Of a stretch of 64,000 bases of DNA, positions 7,716 through 15,519 are shown piece by piece (positions within the stretch are counted from its first letter, which is position 1; every line of letters begins with the position of its first letter). The stretch is from Collinsella sp. (lineage in GTDB: Bacteria; Actinomycetota; Coriobacteriia; Coriobacteriales; Coriobacteriaceae): NCBI GenBank assembly GCA_019414045.1, contig DXMW01000024.1, forward strand, positions 62,001-126,000, written 5' to 3'. The position numbers and the translations under genes are program-made. Below the pieces are notes generated by a model, which saw nothing but the letters and a program-made list of their open reading frames with translations, made no database searches and had not been told where the DNA came from.

Positions 7716-8851
7716 TCTATCTGGATAACGCGGCGACGACCATGCACAAGCCGCAGACGGTCATCGATGCCGTGACGCAGGCGATGTGCTCGCTCGGCAA
7801 TGCCGGGCGCGGCGCCACGTCGGGTGCCCTCGATGCCGCTCGTACGATTCACGCTTGCCGTGCCAAGCTCGCGCGCCTTTTGGGTTGCCCGAGGGCGGAC
7901 CATGTGTGCTTTACGCCCAACTCCACGGCGGCGCTCAACACCGCCATCAACGGGGTGGTGCGCCCCGGCGACCATGTGGTCACAACGGTGCTCGAGCACA
8001 ACTCCGTGTTGCGTCCGCTCAACCGCCTGGCGGCAGAGCGGGGCGTGACCGTTGAGCATGCGGGCTGCGACGCGAACGGCGTGCTCGACTACGACGAGCT
8101 CGAGCGGCTGGTCACGCCCGGTACGCGTGCCGTGGTGGTGACACATGCCTCTAATGTGACCGGCAATGCGGTCGACATTGCGCGCGTGGCCGCCATGGCC
8201 CATGCGGCCGGTGCGCTCGTGATCGTCGATGCCTCGCAGTCTGCCGGCACGGCGCATATTGATATGCAGGCCATGGGGCTCGACGTGGTGTGCTTTACCG
8301 GCCACAAGGGGCTCATGGGCCCGCAGGGGACCGGCGGCCTGGCCGTGGCGGAGGGCATTGACGTGGCCCCCTGGGCCATGGGCGGTACGGGCGTGCACAG
8401 CTTCGATGCGCTGCAGCCGCAAGAGTGGCCCACGCGTCTTGAGGCGGGCACGCTCAACGGTCACGGTATCGCCGGCCTTTCCGCCGGCCTCGACGTTATC
8501 GAGGCCCAGGGCGGGGTAGAGGCGATTGCGGCACGCGAACGTGCGCTTGCCGAGCGCTTCCTCGCCGGCGTTCGCGACATTCCCGGCATTGCGCTCTACG
8601 GTGCGTTTGACCAGCCCGTGCGCTCGGCGATCGTTTCGCTTAACGTGGGCGATATCGATTCGGCCGAGGTCTCGGACGCGCTCATGCAAGGGTGGGGGAT
8701 TGCGACGCGCCCCGGCGCCCACTGCGCTCCGCTCATGCACCGCGCACTGGGGACCGAGCGCCAGGGTGTCGTTCGCTTCTCGTTTGGGTATTTCAACACG
8801 GACGAGGAAGTCGACACCGCGATTGACGCTCTGCACGATTTAGCCTGCTAA
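7712..8851 (+). CDS. Cysteine desulfurase family protein (class V aminotransferase fold)
   Basis: This 379-residue PLP enzyme probably frees sulfur or selenium from cysteine or selenocysteine for the SelD pathway. The N-terminus MIYLDNAATTMHKP is the family hallmark. The PLP lysine is in CFTGHKGLMGPQGTGGL (about residue 196). The catalytic cysteine sits near the end in RPGAHCAPLMHR (about residue 337). The conserved ASNVTGN and IVDASQSAGT segments are present. Length and order (selD-yedF-DUF3343-this gene) match the desulfurase subfamily repeatedly found beside selenium genes, rather than the housekeeping IscS or SufS. It overlaps DUF3343 by 4 bases, with GGGAGG as ribosome site. A terminator follows. 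Confidence 0.88.
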   Translation: MIYLDNAATTMHKPQTVIDAVTQAMCSLGNAGRGATSGALDAARTIHACRAKLARLLGCPRADHVCFTPNSTAALNTAINGVVRPGDHVVTTVLEHNSVLRPLNRLAAERGVTVEHAGCDANGVLDYDELERLVTPGTRAVVVTHASNVTGNAVDIARVAAMAHAAGALVIVDASQSAGTAHIDMQAMGLDVVCFTGHKGLMGPQGTGGLAVAEGIDVAPWAMGGTGVHSFDALQPQEWPTRLEAGTLNGHGIAGLSAGLDVIEAQGGVEAIAARERALAERFLAGVRDIPGIALYGAFDQPVRSAIVSLNVGDIDSAEVSDALMQGWGIATRPGAHCAPLMHRALGTERQGVVRFSFGYFNTDEEVDTAIDALHDLAC

Positions 8852-8866
8852 AGCGTATATACTTGC

Positions 8867-8896
8867 GGGACGGGTCTTTTGCCCGTCCCGTTTTGT
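8867..8896 (+). terminator. Rho-independent terminator of the selD cluster
   Basis: GGGACGGG pairs with CCCGTCCC around a 7-base loop. GTTTTGTTT follows. It separates the selD cluster from brnQ. Confidence 0.85.
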
Positions 8897-8917
8897 TTCG
8901 ACCCGAAAGGTGGTCCT

Positions 8918-10276
8918 ATGGCATCATCCGCCCCGCGCGGTCTGCGCTCCGACCATGTCCTCACCGTCGGCATCGCCCTGTTCTCGATGCTCTTTGGCGC
9001 CGGCAACCTCATTATTCCGCCGCTGCTGGCGCTGCAGGCGGGCTCTGCCACGCCGCTCGCCATGCTCGGCTTTCTGATTGCCGCCATCGGCCTTCCCGTC
9101 ATGGGCTTTATCGCCGTGGCACTTGCCGGAACGGCGCGCGAGCTTGCCGGTCGTGTGCACCCCAAGTTTGGCGAGTTTTTTGTCGCGGCGGTGTATCTGG
9201 CTATCGGTCCGTGTCTGGCCATTCCGCGTACGAGTTCCACGGCCTTCGAGATGCTGGTGCCGCTGCTGCCCGAGGGTGTCTCGCTCGGCACGGCCCGCCT
9301 GGTGTTTGCCGTCGCCTTCTTTGCCGTCGCCTTTGTGCTCACGCTGCGCCCGGGTGTCATTACGCGCGTGCTCGGCCGCATTACGGGCCCCGCGCTCATC
9401 GCCCTTATCGTATTGGTCGTGGGCGCTGCCGTGGTCTCGCCGCTGGGTTCCGCTGCTGCGCCGCAGGCTCCTTACGATGCCGGTGCCGCCGTGCAGGGCT
9501 TTTTGACCGGCTATCAGACCATGGACCTGCTCGCGTCGCTCGCCTTTGGCATCATCATCGCCGAGACCATCCACGAGCTGGGCGTTACCGACGACAAGCG
9601 CGTGGCCTTCGAGATTTCGCGCTCCGGCGTGATCGCTGGTGTGCTCATGGCCATCATCTACTGCGGTCTGGCGCTTGCCGGCACGCAGCTGAGCACCGTG
9701 ATGCCCGATGCCACCAACGGAGCCGCCATCCTCGCCCGCTCGGCCTCCATGCACTTTGGCCTTGCCGGCACGGTCGTGGTCTTTGCGATCTTCTTCCTCG
9801 CCTGCATGAACGTATGCATCGGCCTCATCAGCTGCTGCTCGCGTTACTTCTGCGAGACGTATGTGGTCGAAGGGGGAGCAGAGGCTTCCGAGGAGGCCAT
9901 GCGCCGTCCCTTTGCGATACTCGCCTTTGTGTTCGCGGCGTTTTCGTGCGTGCTCTCAAACGTGGGTCTCGACGTGATCCTCATGTTCTCGGTGCCCATG
10001 CTCAACGCCCTGTACCCTGTTGCAATTGTTCTGGTGCTTATGGGCCTAGTGCACGGTTTTTGCGACGCGCATCCGCAGGTGTGGGTCTGGGTCGGCGGCG
10101 TTGTCGCGGTGCAGAGCGTGATCACCTCGATCCGCGACGCGTTCTTTGCAGGCGTGTGGCTGCCGTTCGATGCGCTGCCGCTGGCCGACATTGGAGCCGC
10201 ATGGGCGCCGGTTGCCGTGGTGGCGTTTGTGATTGGCCTGCTCCACAGCCGGTTTGTCGCACATTCGAGGAGCTAG
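8918..10276 (+). CDS. brnQ: Branched-chain amino acid transport system II carrier protein
   Basis: A 452-residue polytopic membrane protein of the LIVCS family that imports leucine, isoleucine and valine with a cation. The signature near the N-terminus is GIALFSMLFGAGNLIIPP, followed by about twelve hydrophobic segments. Typical internal motifs are AIGPCLAIPRTSSTAFEM and FLTGYQTMDLLASLAFG. ATG 8918 is chosen because GAAAGG lies at the right distance. An upstream in-frame ATG would overlap the terminator. It is monocistronic, and the tRNA promoter begins just after. Confidence 0.88.
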   Translation: MASSAPRGLRSDHVLTVGIALFSMLFGAGNLIIPPLLALQAGSATPLAMLGFLIAAIGLPVMGFIAVALAGTARELAGRVHPKFGEFFVAAVYLAIGPCLAIPRTSSTAFEMLVPLLPEGVSLGTARLVFAVAFFAVAFVLTLRPGVITRVLGRITGPALIALIVLVVGAAVVSPLGSAAAPQAPYDAGAAVQGFLTGYQTMDLLASLAFGIIIAETIHELGVTDDKRVAFEISRSGVIAGVLMAIIYCGLALAGTQLSTVMPDATNGAAILARSASMHFGLAGTVVVFAIFFLACMNVCIGLISCCSRYFCETYVVEGGAEASEEAMRRPFAILAFVFAAFSCVLSNVGLDVILMFSVPMLNALYPVAIVLVLMGLVHGFCDAHPQVWVWVGGVVAVQSVITSIRDAFFAGVWLPFDALPLADIGAAWAPVAVVAFVIGLLHSRFVAHSRS

Positions 10277-10287
10277 GGTATCGTCGC

Positions 10288-10316
10288 TTGCACAGGCGGG
10301 GAGTCTCCCCTATAAT
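10288..10316 (+). promoter_or_regulatory. Promoter of the tRNA-Pro/tRNA-Gly pair
   Basis: TTGCAC at 10288-10293 and TATAAT at 10311-10316 are separated by 17 bases. The tRNA-Pro begins about 45 bases beyond the expected start of transcription. Confidence 0.75.
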
Positions 10317-10367
10317 TTCCTTCGCTTTGGGACACGCAAGGTTTAGACCTTAGCTGCTCAACACCTT

Positions 10368-10444
10368 CGGGACGTGGCGCAGTTTGGTAGCGCGCCTGCT
10401 TTGGGAGCAGGATGTCGCAGGTTCAAATCCTGTCGTCCCGACCA
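10368..10444 (+). tRNA. tRNA-Pro (anticodon TGG)
   Basis: Acceptor arms CGGGACG/CGTCCCG are followed by A73 and an encoded CCA. The anticodon stem CCTGC/GCAGG encloses loop TTTGGGA with anticodon TGG. The T-loop GTTCAAATC is canonical. It is cotranscribed with the tRNA-Gly 6 bases downstream. Confidence 0.95.
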
Positions 10445-10450
10445 TATCTT

Positions 10451-10524
10451 GCGGGCGTAGTTCAATGGTAGAACCCCAGCCTTCCAAGCTGATGACGCGG
10501 GTTCGATTCCCGTCGCCCGCTCCA
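10451..10524 (+). tRNA. tRNA-Gly (anticodon TCC)
   Basis: Acceptor arms GCGGGCG/CGCCCGC are followed by T73 and encoded CCA. The anticodon loop CTTCCAA gives anticodon TCC, and the T-loop GGTTCGATTCC is canonical. Confidence 0.95.
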
Positions 10525-10533
10525 AGTAATTTG

Positions 10534-10574
10534 CAGGTCAGAGGTACGTTTACTTCTGACCTGTTTTGTTTTGA
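10534..10574 (+). terminator. Rho-independent terminator after tRNA-Gly
   Basis: CAGGTCAGAGGT pairs with ACTTCTGACCTG around ACGTTT, followed by TTTTGTTTTG. It ends the two-tRNA transcript before the FNT channel gene. Confidence 0.8.
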
Positions 10575-10640
10575 CCGTCCGACGCGGGGCCTTTGCATTG
10601 GCAATGCTCGTCCCTGCTGATTAGGAAAGAAGTGACTGAC

Positions 10641-11477
10641 ATGGCAGATTTCAAGGCAGAATACCCCATCCCCGACTGCCTGGCGCCTGCCGCAATCGAG
10701 ACCAAGACCGAGGCCGCCGGCGTTACCAAGGCCAGTCTGCCTGCCTCGAAGGCATTTTTGCTCGCCATGTTCGCCGGCGCGTTCATCGCCTTCGGCGGTC
10801 TGTTCTTCACGGTCTTTCTGAGCGATGCGTCCCTTGGCTGGGGCGCTCAGCGCTTTGTGGGCGGCCTGTGCTTTTGCCTGGGACTGGTGCTCGTGCTCAT
10901 TTGCGGCGCGGAACTGTTTACCGGCAACTCGCTTATGGTCTGCGCGCTCAAGAGCAAAAAGATCACGCTCGTCCAGATGCTCAAGGCTTGGGTCGTTGTG
11001 TGGATCGGCAACTTTGCCGGCGCGCTGTTCGTTGTCTTTTTGGTTTACATGGCAGCTATTTATAAGCTCAACGGCGAGGCCGTTGCCAACACCATGGTGA
11101 GTGTCGCCGCCGGTAAGGTTTCGATTGACGCCGTCACCATCTTCTTCCGCGGCATTCTGTGCAACATCTTTGTGTGCCTGGCTGTATGGATCGGTACCGC
11201 CGGCAAGACCGTGGTCGATAAAGTCGTGGGTATTCTGCTGCCTATCGCCGCCTTTGTGTCATGCGGTTTTGAGCACTGCGTTGCCAACATGTACTTTTTG
11301 CCCATGGGTGCCGTGATGCACGCGTGCGGCTATGGAGCCGATGTCGCCGGCGCCGATGCCCTCAACGCCGCCGGGTTGGCGCTCAACCTTTCGGTCGCCA
11401 CGCTGGGCAATATCGTAGGTGGCGCCCTGATCGTGGCGCTGGGCTACTGGTTTATCTACGCCAACAAAGAGTCCTAA
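10641..11477 (+). CDS. Formate/nitrite transporter (FNT) family channel
   Basis: A 278-residue membrane protein of the FocA/NirC family, pentameric channels for formate, nitrite or hydrosulfide. The N-terminus is cytosolic, followed by six hydrophobic segments. Family motifs seen are GAFIAFGGLFF, LVLICGAELFTGNSLM (the re-entrant pore loop), GNFAGALFVVFLVYM, GILCNIFVCLAVW and CGFEHCVANMYFLPMG. Its place directly before selA-selB suggests formate handling for a selenium-dependent formate dehydrogenase encoded elsewhere. That substrate is inferred and hydrosulfide or nitrite remain possible. The ATG 10641 start has AGGAAAG upstream. Confidence 0.85.
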   Translation: MADFKAEYPIPDCLAPAAIETKTEAAGVTKASLPASKAFLLAMFAGAFIAFGGLFFTVFLSDASLGWGAQRFVGGLCFCLGLVLVLICGAELFTGNSLMVCALKSKKITLVQMLKAWVVVWIGNFAGALFVVFLVYMAAIYKLNGEAVANTMVSVAAGKVSIDAVTIFFRGILCNIFVCLAVWIGTAGKTVVDKVVGILLPIAAFVSCGFEHCVANMYFLPMGAVMHACGYGADVAGADALNAAGLALNLSVATLGNIVGGALIVALGYWFIYANKES

Positions 11478-11500
11478 AGGACCCAACCCATAACCGACCA

Positions 11501-11585
11501 AAAAGGGACAGGTTTATTTTGGCAGGTTTTGGACGAGGCGCTTCGCCGTCTTGTCGCGAGCTGCCATAATGGACCTGTCCCTTTT
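11501..11585 (+). repeat. Long nested hairpin, family 2, copy 1 (between FNT gene and selA)
   Basis: The outer arms AAAAGGGACAGGT and ACCTGTCCCTTTT are perfectly complementary. Inside are GGCAG/CTGCC and GGCG-CTT-CGCC stems. The right arm ends in CCCTTTTGT, so it could terminate the FNT transcript. A similar pair of arms flanks the capsule promoter at 37491-37621, with a compensated G:C to T:A change. Confidence 0.7.
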
Positions 11586-11662
11586 GTATTCGCGTCGTCA
11601 CATTTTGGCCGATGACGACCAAGGGGGGCCTGCTTTTTATTGATTATGTCGAAGGGCTTTCC

Positions 11663-13120
11663 ATGAGCGACTGCGAATCCATGCCTGCCGAGGTGCGCGA
11701 CCGCCTGCGCTCCATTCCCGCCGTGCACGAGCTGCTGGCCGAGTGGCCGGTCATGAAGGCTGCCGGCGATGCGGGCGACACGTTGGTGCGCGAGGCGATT
11801 GACGCCGAGCTCGATGCCGAGCGCGCGGCGATTCGCTCTGGCGCCCCCGCTAGGAATAAGCGCGAGCTCGCCTTGGCTATCGAGCGGCGGTGCCACCGCC
11901 TGTCGCTGCCGACCCTGCGCCCTGCCGTTAACGCGACGGGCGTTGTGATTCACACCAACCTGGGCCGCGCTCCGCTCGCGCCCGCGGCGGTGCGGGCGGT
12001 GACCGATGTCGCTCGCGGCTACAGCACGCTTGAGTATGACGTCTCAACCTGCGCTCGCGGGGGCCGCAAAGAGCATGCCGCGCGTCTGCTGCGCACGCTC
12101 ACGGGGGCGCAGGACGCCCTGGTCGTCAACAATAACGCCGCGGCGGTGCTGCTGGTGCTTGCCGCGCATGCGTGCGGCAAAGAGGTCATCGTGAGTCGCG
12201 GCGAGCTGGTCGAGGTGGGCGGTAGCTTCCGCATTCCCGACATCATGGCGGCCTCGGGCGCCAAGCTTGTCGAGGTGGGCTCGACCAACCGCACGCATCT
12301 GGATGATTATCGAAGCGCCATCACGCCCAACACGGCGATGATCCTGAAGGTTCATCCTTCCAACTACCGCATCGAGGGCTTCCACGAGGAGGTTTCCGTG
12401 GCGGAGCTTTCTGCGCTGGCGCATGAGCACGGGCTTTTGCTTTACGAGGACCAAGGCTCGGGTGCTTTGCTTGCAGACGGGGTGCTCGCCGATGCGGGGG
12501 AGAAGTCCACGTCCGCCTCGCTTTGCGCCGGCGCTGACCTTGTCTCGTGCTCGGGCGACAAGCTACTCGGTGCTTCGCAGGCGGGCATTATTCTCGGCAG
12601 CGACCAGGCGATTGCCACTTGTGCCTCGCATCCGCTGATGCGCGCGCTTCGCCCCGGCAAGCTCACGCTCGCGGCCCTCGAGGCCACCCTGCGCCTGTAT
12701 GTGGCCGGTTCCGATACGGCACATCGGGAGATTCCGGTGCTCAACATGCTATCCGGCGCGCCGGCTCCGCTCGAGCGTCAGGCCAAGCGCCTGCGCGACC
12801 GCATGCTGCGTAAACTTCGCGAGGCTCAGTGCGAGGAGGCGGTGGAATTGCAGGTTGTCGAGGGCGCCTCTGCCCCCGGCGGCGGCTCGCTGCCGACCGT
12901 CGAGCTCCCAACATTTTGCGTTGCCGTCTGTCCCGCCGATGGGCGCCTGTCCGCCGATGGCCTAAAGCGCGCCATGGTTCAAGAACCCGATACGCCGGTT
13001 GTGACGCGCGTGCAGCGCGACCAGGTGCTGTTTGACGTCCGCACGCTTTTGCACGATACCGACCTTGACCTGTGTGCGTCTGCGTTGACGGATGCCGTGC
13101 GGGCGGGTTTGCGTCGATGA
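11663..13120 (+). CDS. selA: L-seryl-tRNA(Sec) selenium transferase
   Basis: This 485-residue PLP enzyme converts Ser-tRNA(Sec) to Sec-tRNA(Sec) with selenophosphate. The N-terminal tRNA-binding helical region (about 1-70) precedes the fold type I domain. Landmarks are NATGVVIHTNLGRAPLAPAA, EYDVSTCARGGRKEHAARLL, VVNNNAAAVLLVL and SRGELVEVGGSFRIPDIM. The PLP lysine is in SCSGDKLLGASQAGII. The length matches bacterial decameric SelA. ATG 11663 is preferred over an upstream in-frame ATG because MSDCESMPAEVR fits the family N-terminus, though the ribosome site GAAGGG is modest. The stop overlaps the selB start (ATGA at 13117). Confidence 0.95.
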   Translation: MSDCESMPAEVRDRLRSIPAVHELLAEWPVMKAAGDAGDTLVREAIDAELDAERAAIRSGAPARNKRELALAIERRCHRLSLPTLRPAVNATGVVIHTNLGRAPLAPAAVRAVTDVARGYSTLEYDVSTCARGGRKEHAARLLRTLTGAQDALVVNNNAAAVLLVLAAHACGKEVIVSRGELVEVGGSFRIPDIMAASGAKLVEVGSTNRTHLDDYRSAITPNTAMILKVHPSNYRIEGFHEEVSVAELSALAHEHGLLLYEDQGSGALLADGVLADAGEKSTSASLCAGADLVSCSGDKLLGASQAGIILGSDQAIATCASHPLMRALRPGKLTLAALEATLRLYVAGSDTAHREIPVLNMLSGAPAPLERQAKRLRDRMLRKLREAQCEEAVELQVVEGASAPGGGSLPTVELPTFCVAVCPADGRLSADGLKRAMVQEPDTPVVTRVQRDQVLFDVRTLLHDTDLDLCASALTDAVRAGLRR

Positions 13121-15087
13121 CGGCGCGTGAGCTTGTCGAATGTCCCGTTGTCGTTGGAACGGCGGGACACGTTGACCATGGAAAGTCGGCCCTCATCGAG
13201 GCGCTGACCGGAAAAAATCCCGACCGTCTGGAGGTCGAGAAGCGCCGCGGTATGACCACGGAGCTCGGTTTTGGAGAGTTGGCGCTGCCGAGCGGCAAGA
13301 TTGTCGGCCTGGTCGATGTGCCCGGTCATGCGCACTACCTGCGCGCGATGGTGCAGGGCGCCACGGGCATCGACGTGGCAGTGCTGGTGGTTTCTGCCGT
13401 TGAGGGCGTGATGCTGCAGACGCGCGAGCACGTGCACGTTCTCGAGTTGTTGGGCGTGACGCGCATGGTCGTCGCGCTCACCATGCGCGACCTGGCCGAC
13501 GACGAGACGGCGGAGCTCGCCGAGCTCGATGTGATGGATTTCCTTTCGGGCACCGTGTTCTCCGATGCCCCCGTGGTCCCCGTGTCGTCGCGCACGGGCG
13601 AGGGCGTCGAGGACGTGCGCGGGGCGATCGATGCCGCGATCGACGCGTTTCTGGCTGAATCCGCCGAGCGCTCCGAGCGCCCCGGCTTGGCCCCGCGTCT
13701 GCCCATCGACCGCTGCTTTTCCATCAAGGGCTCGGGCACCGTCGTCACGGGAACGCTTCACGACGCCCCCATCATGGTGGGCGACGAGCTTGTCTCGAGC
13801 CCGGCGGGCGTGCGCTGTCGCGTGCGTGCGATTCAGGTGCACGGCGACACGCCGCGCGCGCTTCCCGGCCAGCGCGTCGCCCTCAACATCGTGGGCGACG
13901 GGGTCGATGTCCTGCCCCGCGGCGAGGTCGTCTGCGGACCGAGCGCCGAGGGCTCGACGCTTAGGCTTATCGCGCGCTTCACCTATCTGGGGCGCGAGGG
14001 CGCCAAGCCCGTGCCCTTCGAGTCCGGCGCGCGCGTCCACGTGATGGCGGGCACGGCCGAGGTCATCGGGCGCATCATGCTCATGGAGGGCGAGGGACCC
14101 ATTGAGGCCGGCGAGACCCGCATCGTACAGGTCCGCCTGGAGGAGCGTCTTCCCGTGCGCTCGGGCGACGGCCTCATCGTGCTCGCGTTCTCGCCGATGG
14201 TGCTTATCGGCGGCGGACGCGTGCTGCTTTCGCAGTGCCGCCGCTCGCGCGAGCTCACGGATGCTGAGCGCTCGCTTCTCGCGGCTCTCGATGCGGGCGA
14301 CCTCGCATCGACCGTCGCCGCGTGGCTCGGTATTCAGCGCCTGCCCGTGCCGGCAGCCGATGTCGCCCGTGCGATCGATCTTTCCGGTGCCGAGGCCGTA
14401 AGGCTCCTGCTCGCCGCGGTGGCGTCGGGCGATGCGGTCGCCCTTCATCCGGAGCACTCGACCGAGGAGCTCTATGCCGCCCCCGCCGTGCTCGATGCCG
14501 CCCTCACCGCGCTCGCCGACACGCTTGCCGCCATGCATGAGGCCGCGCCCAAGCAGACGGGTTTCACGCCGGGCGAGGTTGTGCATGTCGCCTGGCCGAA
14601 AGCGGGCGAAGATGTCGCCTCCGCGCTCATCCTCGAGGGCTGTGCGCGCGGCATCTGCGCCATCGACGGTGCCGAGGTCTTCGACTCGCATTCCGCCGCT
14701 GCGGCGTTACGCGTGGTGCGCGAGGCTAGCCATCGCATTGTGGCCCTGCTGGATGAGGCCGGCCTCGACGCGCCGACGCTGCCCGAGCTGGGACAGCAGT
14801 TGCAACTCGATCGCGACACCATGACGCGTGCGCTGCGCGAGCTTTCGCTCAACCACTCGATCGTTAAGGTCGAGCACGACGTTGCCTTGTCCGCCGCCGC
14901 CGAGGCCCATGCGCGTGAGGTTGTTTTTGCGGCTATCGAGGCTGCCGGCGGCGCTACCACCACGAGTGTATTGCGCGAGGCCTTGGGTGTGTCGCGCAAG
15001 CGAGCGATCAGCATCTTGGAGCACCTGGATGCCGTGCGCTTTACCGCACTCGACAAGGATGCCGGCGGCCTAAGATCGCTGCGTTAG
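13117..15087 (+). CDS. selB: Selenocysteine-specific translation elongation factor
   Basis: The 656-residue GTPase brings Sec-tRNA(Sec) to UGA codons by binding the SECIS hairpin. The G domain has GTAGHVDHGKSALIEALTG (G1), RRGMTTELGFG (switch) and DVPGHAHYLRAM (G3). The usual NKxD/TKxD G4 motif reads ALTMRD here, so the lysine is replaced by methionine. EF-Tu-like domains 2 and 3 follow (about 180-340). The C-terminal third (about 450-656) is winged-helix repeats for RNA binding, ending with LREALGVSRKRAISILEHLD. Start 13117 overlaps the selA stop. tRNA-Sec lies 72 bases beyond the stop. Confidence 0.95.
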   Translation: MTARELVECPVVVGTAGHVDHGKSALIEALTGKNPDRLEVEKRRGMTTELGFGELALPSGKIVGLVDVPGHAHYLRAMVQGATGIDVAVLVVSAVEGVMLQTREHVHVLELLGVTRMVVALTMRDLADDETAELAELDVMDFLSGTVFSDAPVVPVSSRTGEGVEDVRGAIDAAIDAFLAESAERSERPGLAPRLPIDRCFSIKGSGTVVTGTLHDAPIMVGDELVSSPAGVRCRVRAIQVHGDTPRALPGQRVALNIVGDGVDVLPRGEVVCGPSAEGSTLRLIARFTYLGREGAKPVPFESGARVHVMAGTAEVIGRIMLMEGEGPIEAGETRIVQVRLEERLPVRSGDGLIVLAFSPMVLIGGGRVLLSQCRRSRELTDAERSLLAALDAGDLASTVAAWLGIQRLPVPAADVARAIDLSGAEAVRLLLAAVASGDAVALHPEHSTEELYAAPAVLDAALTALADTLAAMHEAAPKQTGFTPGEVVHVAWPKAGEDVASALILEGCARGICAIDGAEVFDSHSAAAALRVVREASHRIVALLDEAGLDAPTLPELGQQLQLDRDTMTRALRELSLNHSIVKVEHDVALSAAAEAHAREVVFAAIEAAGGATTTSVLREALGVSRKRAISILEHLDAVRFTALDKDAGGLRSLR

Positions 15088-15159
15088 GGGCTTTGCATCG
15101 CTGCCCTGGTCCTCCTTGCAGTTGCGGGCTGTTCGGTTTGGTAAAATACCGCCACGCTT

Positions 15160-15256
15160 GGGAACGGATGGGCTCCGGTGGGCCCCGCGGTCCTCAAAAC
15201 CGTTGCGAGGCGTGCAAAACGTCTTGGATGTGTTCGATTCACATACGTTCCCGCCA
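15160..15256 (+). tRNA. selC: tRNA-Sec (anticodon TCA)
   Basis: The 97-base gene has acceptor arms GGGAACG/CGTTCCC, G73 and encoded CCA. It has the extended D arm (GGGCTCCGGTGGGCCC), anticodon TCA within CGGTCCTCAAAACCG, a long variable arm and T-loop TGTTCGATTCACA. These are features of bacterial selenocysteine tRNA. An extended -10 box TGGTAAAAT (15139-15147) lies 12 bases upstream. It decodes the UGA in selD and any selenoproteins elsewhere. Confidence 0.95.
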
Positions 15257-15268
15257 ACGTATCTCGCC

Positions 15269-15309
15269 AAAACCACCACAAAGGTGCCTGTCCCCTTTGT
15301 GGTGGTTTT
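15269..15309 (+). terminator. Long hairpin terminator after tRNA-Sec, with CTGTCCC-type loop
   Basis: AAAACCACCACAAAGG pairs perfectly with CCTTTGTGGTGGTTTT (16 bp) around TGCCTGTCC. The 3' arm ends in TTTT. The loop and inner stem (CCTGTCCCCTTTGT) resemble the right arm of the family 2 repeat at 11573, so this may be a repeat recruited as terminator. The 210 bases from here to gdhA hold only a presumed promoter. Confidence 0.75.
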
Positions 15310-15519
15310 GAAACGTGCGGGAAACAGCTTCGAAACACGCAACTTGCACGTCAGGCGCTCAAAAACGCTTCTACCTGCACCGTAATCAAAACGAAACATC
15401 CGCGCGTCGGCTTATGCGAAACTTTGCCGCAACAGTGCGATATTATCCATACTCGATAAAGCTCGCGGCGCATGGGGCGCCTCGAACGACACTTTTCTTT
15501 TCCATCAATTGGAGGAAGC

